NCBI RefSeq assembly: GCF_023913755.1
Contig: NZ_JAMXBJ010000030.1
Coordinates: forward strand, 1-64,000
DNA length: 64,000 bases
Reading direction: 5' to 3'
From: Pseudarthrobacter cellobiosi
GTDB lineage: Bacteria > Actinomycetota > Actinomycetes > Actinomycetales > Micrococcaceae
In this document: positions 61,139 through 64,000 of the stretch, one piece after another
Layout: each line of letters starts with the position of its first letter
How positions within the stretch are numbered: position 1 is the stretch's first letter
The notes under the pieces: generated by a model
Seen by the model: only the letters and a program-made list of their open reading frames with translations
Databases searched by the model: none
What the model was told of the DNA's origin: nothing
Translations under genes and position numbers: made by a program

Positions 61139-62609
61139 GGTTGGCTCCGTTCTGGGTAGGTTTTGAAAAGTCGGGGTAGGCGGCCAGGATGCGACGCGAG
61201 ATTTCGGCTGCCTGGCCCAGGTAGCCGGCCGGTTCCAGGAGTTCGCCGAGCCGCAGATCGGTGAGCACGCCAGCCGGGACGGCCTCGCGAAGCAGCCGAC
61301 GGTAAGTTGCGCGCTGTTCGGCTGAGGGCGCCTGGAGCGTCCGGTCCACCACGGCCTGCAGCTGTTCTTTGCCGCTGCGGCCATCCTTTTCGGTCAGCAG
61401 CGGGGCGACGGCAGCGCCCACTCCTTCGGCCAGCAGCAACGGGCCGGCAAGGTCCAGGTTGCGGCGCATGGCGTCGGGGTAAACCTGCAGGCCTTCGGCG
61501 AGCTCCCGGAGGTGACCGGCAGCGCCGAGTGCCAGGCGGAGAAGCTGGCGCAGGGCCGGCCACTCCGTGTGCCAGGCGGCGTCGGGGCGTTCGTCGTTGA
61601 AGTTGGCAGCGGCCAGGTGCAGCTGGGCCACCAGCTGAGGCGCCTGGAGGGCGGCGCTGCGGATGAGGATCGACAACACCGGGTTCTGCTTCTGTGGCAT
61701 GGCAGAGGAGACGCCGCGACCGGCGGCGCGCGGTTCGGCGAGTTCGGCCACCTCGGGCCGGCTCAGGAACAGGACGTCGGTGGCGATCTTGCCGGCGGCG
61801 TCCAGCGCCGAGGCCAGGGCATGTCCTAGGGACGTGACGGCCAACCGGTTTGTGTGCCACGGTGCCGGCGCCGGTGCCAGGCCCAGTTGCCGGGCCAGTG
61901 AGTCGGCCAGGTCAAACGGGGTGGCGGACGTTCCTGCGGTCAGCACGGTTCCGGCGGCCAATGTTCCGGCCGCCCCGCCGAACTGCACCGGGAACGGCAC
62001 GTTGCCCAGCTGCTGTCCGGCGGCGGCGAGCCCGTGGAACCATTGCGCCGCCCGCAGCCCAAAGGTAAAGGGGAGGGAATGCTGGGTCAGGCTCCTGCCC
62101 ACGCCCAGCGTGTCCACATGCTGTTCGGCCAAGGAGGCGAGCGCCGCCGTCGTGCATTTCAGATCCGCCAGCACCGCCTCGACGGTGTTGCGCGCGAGCA
62201 GCATCAGGGCCGTGTCCAGCACGTCCTGGCTGGTCAGCGACGTGTGCACCGCCTTCACTGCGCCGACGCGGGCGCCGTCCAGCGCCGTGACGTGCTTCCG
62301 CAGGTCTGCCAGCAGCGGGATGACGGGGTTGCCGCCGCTTTGGGTCCGGAGCGCGATGTCTGCTGCGTCGTAGCGTCCCGCCTCGGCGGCCGAGGCCACG
62401 ACGGCGGCGGAACCGGCCGGCGCCAGGCCCGCCTTCTCCAGCACGGCGGCCCAGCCGGACTCGACGGCGAGAATCGCCGCCAGCACGGCGCGGTCACCGG
62501 TCAGAGCCGTCACCAGGGGCGACGCCGAAACAGGACTCAACAGGCCGACGTCACCGTCAGCCGCGCTTCCGAAGTGGCCGGTACCTTCCGTGCCGGGGGC
62601 CTCCGTCAC
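61131..62609 (-). CDS. pcaB: 3-carboxy-cis,cis-muconate cycloisomerase
   Basis: The 492-residue fumarase-superfamily enzyme lactonises carboxymuconate. GVSSAMPQKQNPVLSIL is the signature loop, and TSLTSQDVLDTALML the second conserved block. GTG 62609 overlaps the pcaG stop by 4 bp (GTGA), which fixes the start; the longer upstream frame overlaps pcaG coding DNA. Confidence 0.94.
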   Translation of the reverse strand: MTEAPGTEGTGHFGSAADGDVGLLSPVSASPLVTALTGDRAVLAAILAVESGWAAVLEKAGLAPAGSAAVVASAAEAGRYDAADIALRTQSGGNPVIPLLADLRKHVTALDGARVGAVKAVHTSLTSQDVLDTALMLLARNTVEAVLADLKCTTAALASLAEQHVDTLGVGRSLTQHSLPFTFGLRAAQWFHGLAAAGQQLGNVPFPVQFGGAAGTLAAGTVLTAGTSATPFDLADSLARQLGLAPAPAPWHTNRLAVTSLGHALASALDAAGKIATDVLFLSRPEVAELAEPRAAGRGVSSAMPQKQNPVLSILIRSAALQAPQLVAQLHLAAANFNDERPDAAWHTEWPALRQLLRLALGAAGHLRELAEGLQVYPDAMRRNLDLAGPLLLAEGVGAAVAPLLTEKDGRSGKEQLQAVVDRTLQAPSAEQRATYRRLLREAVPAGVLTDLRLGELLEPAGYLGQAAEISRRILAAYPDFSKPTQNGANRG

Positions 62610-63169
62610 TGGAAATCCAGGAAGACTGTTTCGCCGTCGCCCTGCAGGTGGATGTCCCACGTGAGCCCGCCGTCGGGATCGCGCCGGGCAATGAGGGTCT
62701 TGCGGCGGTCCGGGTCCAGGGAGCTGAGCAGCGGATCCTTGGCGAGGGCTTCCTCGTTCTCCGGCAGGTACACGCGGGTGAACAGGCGGTTCATCAGGCC
62801 ACGGGCAAACACGGCGACGGAGATGAACGGAGCAGCACCGGACTCGGTGGGGCCCGGGTTTACGGTGGTGAACGTGTACACACCGGAGTGGCCCACGGAA
62901 GCGCGGCCCCAGCCGGTGAAGGTGTAGCCGTCGCGGACCAGTGAACCGGTCTGCTGCACGATTGTGCCCGCGGCGTCAGGCTGCCAGATCTCCAGGATGG
63001 CGTCCGGAATGGTTGCCCCTGCGCCGTCATACACGGTGCCCTGGAGGCGGATGGAACCGGGCGAGCCGGGAGCCAGGAGTTCGTTGTCCTTCACGAACGG
63101 CAGGGCGTAGCCGTAGAACGGGCCGACGGTCTGGCCGGGGGTGGGAACAAGCTTGGTGGTTGTGCTCAC
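62606..63169 (-). CDS. pcaG: Protocatechuate 3,4-dioxygenase alpha subunit
   Basis: The 187-residue intradiol dioxygenase subunit has TPGQTVGPFYGYALPF at the start and LEIWQPDAAGTIV and YTFTGWGRASVG inside. It lacks the full set of iron ligands, as alpha subunits do. I chose GTG 63169 because GAGGA lies just upstream, in the end of pcaH; ATG 63181 is an alternative overlapping pcaH. Confidence 0.93.
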   Translation of the reverse strand: MSTTTKLVPTPGQTVGPFYGYALPFVKDNELLAPGSPGSIRLQGTVYDGAGATIPDAILEIWQPDAAGTIVQQTGSLVRDGYTFTGWGRASVGHSGVYTFTTVNPGPTESGAAPFISVAVFARGLMNRLFTRVYLPENEEALAKDPLLSSLDPDRRKTLIARRDPDGGLTWDIHLQGDGETVFLDFQ

Positions 63170-63170
63170 G

Positions 63171-63953
63171 TTATTCCTCATCTCCTGCTGCGCCGAGCGC
63201 CTCGTTTTCGGTCCAGGTCCGCTTGGAACCGGTAAGGACGATGTCCCAGTTGTAGCCGAGGGCCCATTCGGGTTCGGTCAGGTTGTGGTCGTAGCTGGCC
63301 ACGAGCCGGTCGCGGGCGTCCTGGTCCACGATGGACTGGTAGATGGGGTCCAGCGGGAAGAGCTGGTCGCCGGGGAAGTACATCTGCGTGACGATCCGCT
63401 GCGTGAACTCCGTGCCGAACATCGAGAAGTGGATGTGGGCCGGGCGCCAGGCGTTGACATGGTTCTTCCACGGGTAGGCGCCGGGTTTGATGGTGGTGAA
63501 CCGGTACGAGCCGTCGGGTCCGGTGATGCAGCGGCCCACTCCGGTGAAGTTGGGGTCCAGCGGGGCGGGGTGCTGGTCACGCTTGTGGATGTAGCGGCCG
63601 GACGCGTTGGCCTGCCAGATTTCCACCAGCTGCCCGGCCACGGGGCGGCCGTCGCCGTCCAGGACCTTGCCGGCCACGATGATCCGCTCGCCCTGGGGTT
63701 CGCCGTTGTGCTGGATGGTCAGGTCCGACTCCAGGGCGTGCACGTCCTGGTGGCCGAACGCCGGCGAAAACAACTCGATGGTTTCCGGGTCCGCGTGGTG
63801 CAGGCTTTTGGTGGGGTGCCGCAGGATGCTGCTGCGGTAGGGCGCGTAGTCCAGCCGGGGCTGGGTCTCGGCCGGGGCGCCGTCCTTGAGCGCCCGCGCG
63901 TAGGCATCGCCCATGGCGTTGATCTCTGCACTGAGATCCTGCTGTGTCTCCAC
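63171..63953 (-). CDS. pcaH: Protocatechuate 3,4-dioxygenase beta subunit
   Basis: The 260-residue subunit holds the ferric iron and opens the protocatechuate ring. Predicted ligands are Tyr121 (GRYIHKRD), Tyr160 (GAYPWKNH), His173 and His175 (PAHIHFSMFG). GTG start with AAGGAG 6 bases upstream. First gene seen of the pca operon; its promoter lies at or beyond the window edge, and the last 47 bases hold only this leader. Confidence 0.96.
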   Translation of the reverse strand: METQQDLSAEINAMGDAYARALKDGAPAETQPRLDYAPYRSSILRHPTKSLHHADPETIELFSPAFGHQDVHALESDLTIQHNGEPQGERIIVAGKVLDGDGRPVAGQLVEIWQANASGRYIHKRDQHPAPLDPNFTGVGRCITGPDGSYRFTTIKPGAYPWKNHVNAWRPAHIHFSMFGTEFTQRIVTQMYFPGDQLFPLDPIYQSIVDQDARDRLVASYDHNLTEPEWALGYNWDIVLTGSKRTWTENEALGAAGDEE

Positions 63954-64000
63954 TGCGGTCTCCTTTTCTGGTTGTTGGTGATGACTGGTGGTGCCGTCTT

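Overview
The window is high-GC chromosomal DNA from an actinobacterium. Gene families, gene order and protein character fit the Arthrobacter / Pseudarthrobacter group of soil Micrococcaceae; this assignment is inference from content, not a database match. It is almost fully coding, with about 65 genes. I saw no rRNA, tRNA, insertion sequence, CRISPR array or phage. It reads as ordinary core and niche metabolism interrupted by many intergenic palindromes.

Layout. 1-6.4 kb: HD hydrolase, gluQ, an AsnC/Lrp regulator with an operator array, a WXG100-like secreted-protein candidate with a lipoprotein, and an AsnC-LysE divergent pair. 6.4-16.3 kb: TPR-like and DUF456 proteins, malic enzyme, TetR, three MFS transporters, an RraA-like protein and a GNAT enzyme. 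16.4-22.7 kb: a sugar phosphotransferase block (tetR-mtlA-mtlD facing ptsI-ptsH) with one perfect dyad between the two transcription units. 22.8-28 kb: a broken VOC gene, a lone excisionase-like DNA-binding protein, a PucR regulator facing alanine dehydrogenase, and a Gfo/Idh/MocA oxidoreductase. 28-34 kb: a four-gene peptide ABC transporter. 34.4-39.4 kb: TetR facing an FMN reductase, a GerMN lipoprotein, an aminotransferase, a universal stress protein and a PAP2 phosphatase. 39.4-44.5 kb: branched-chain type 2-oxoacid dehydrogenase E1 alpha, E1 beta and E2, plus a HisC-like aminotransferase. 44.5-53 kb: a holin-like membrane protein, a WXG100-like/esterase gene pair, purB, small enzymes, tdk, an ACT protein and a diacylglycerol kinase. 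53-56 kb: proton-translocating transhydrogenase pntAa-pntAb-pntB. 56-64 kb: a full protocatechuate branch of the beta-ketoadipate pathway, pcaH-G-B-D-C-F-I-J followed by an IclR regulator, mostly with overlapping or abutting reading frames.

How the genes work together. The pca cluster takes protocatechuate to succinyl-CoA and acetyl-CoA. Malic enzyme and transhydrogenase balance NAD(P)H. The mtl and pts genes import and phosphorylate mannitol and supply the general PTS proteins. Many transport genes sit beside a regulator (AsnC-LysE, TetR-mtl/pts, PucR-ald).

The most unusual signal is non-coding. At least ten long inverted repeats lie between genes. Three families occur twice each, and several share a CTCAAAACG-like core. 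A related short repeat is translated inside the E2 linker and, as a half copy, at the C-terminus of the HD protein. A second pattern is that about fifteen genes have a TANNNT box 6-8 bases before the start codon, which predicts widespread leaderless transcripts.
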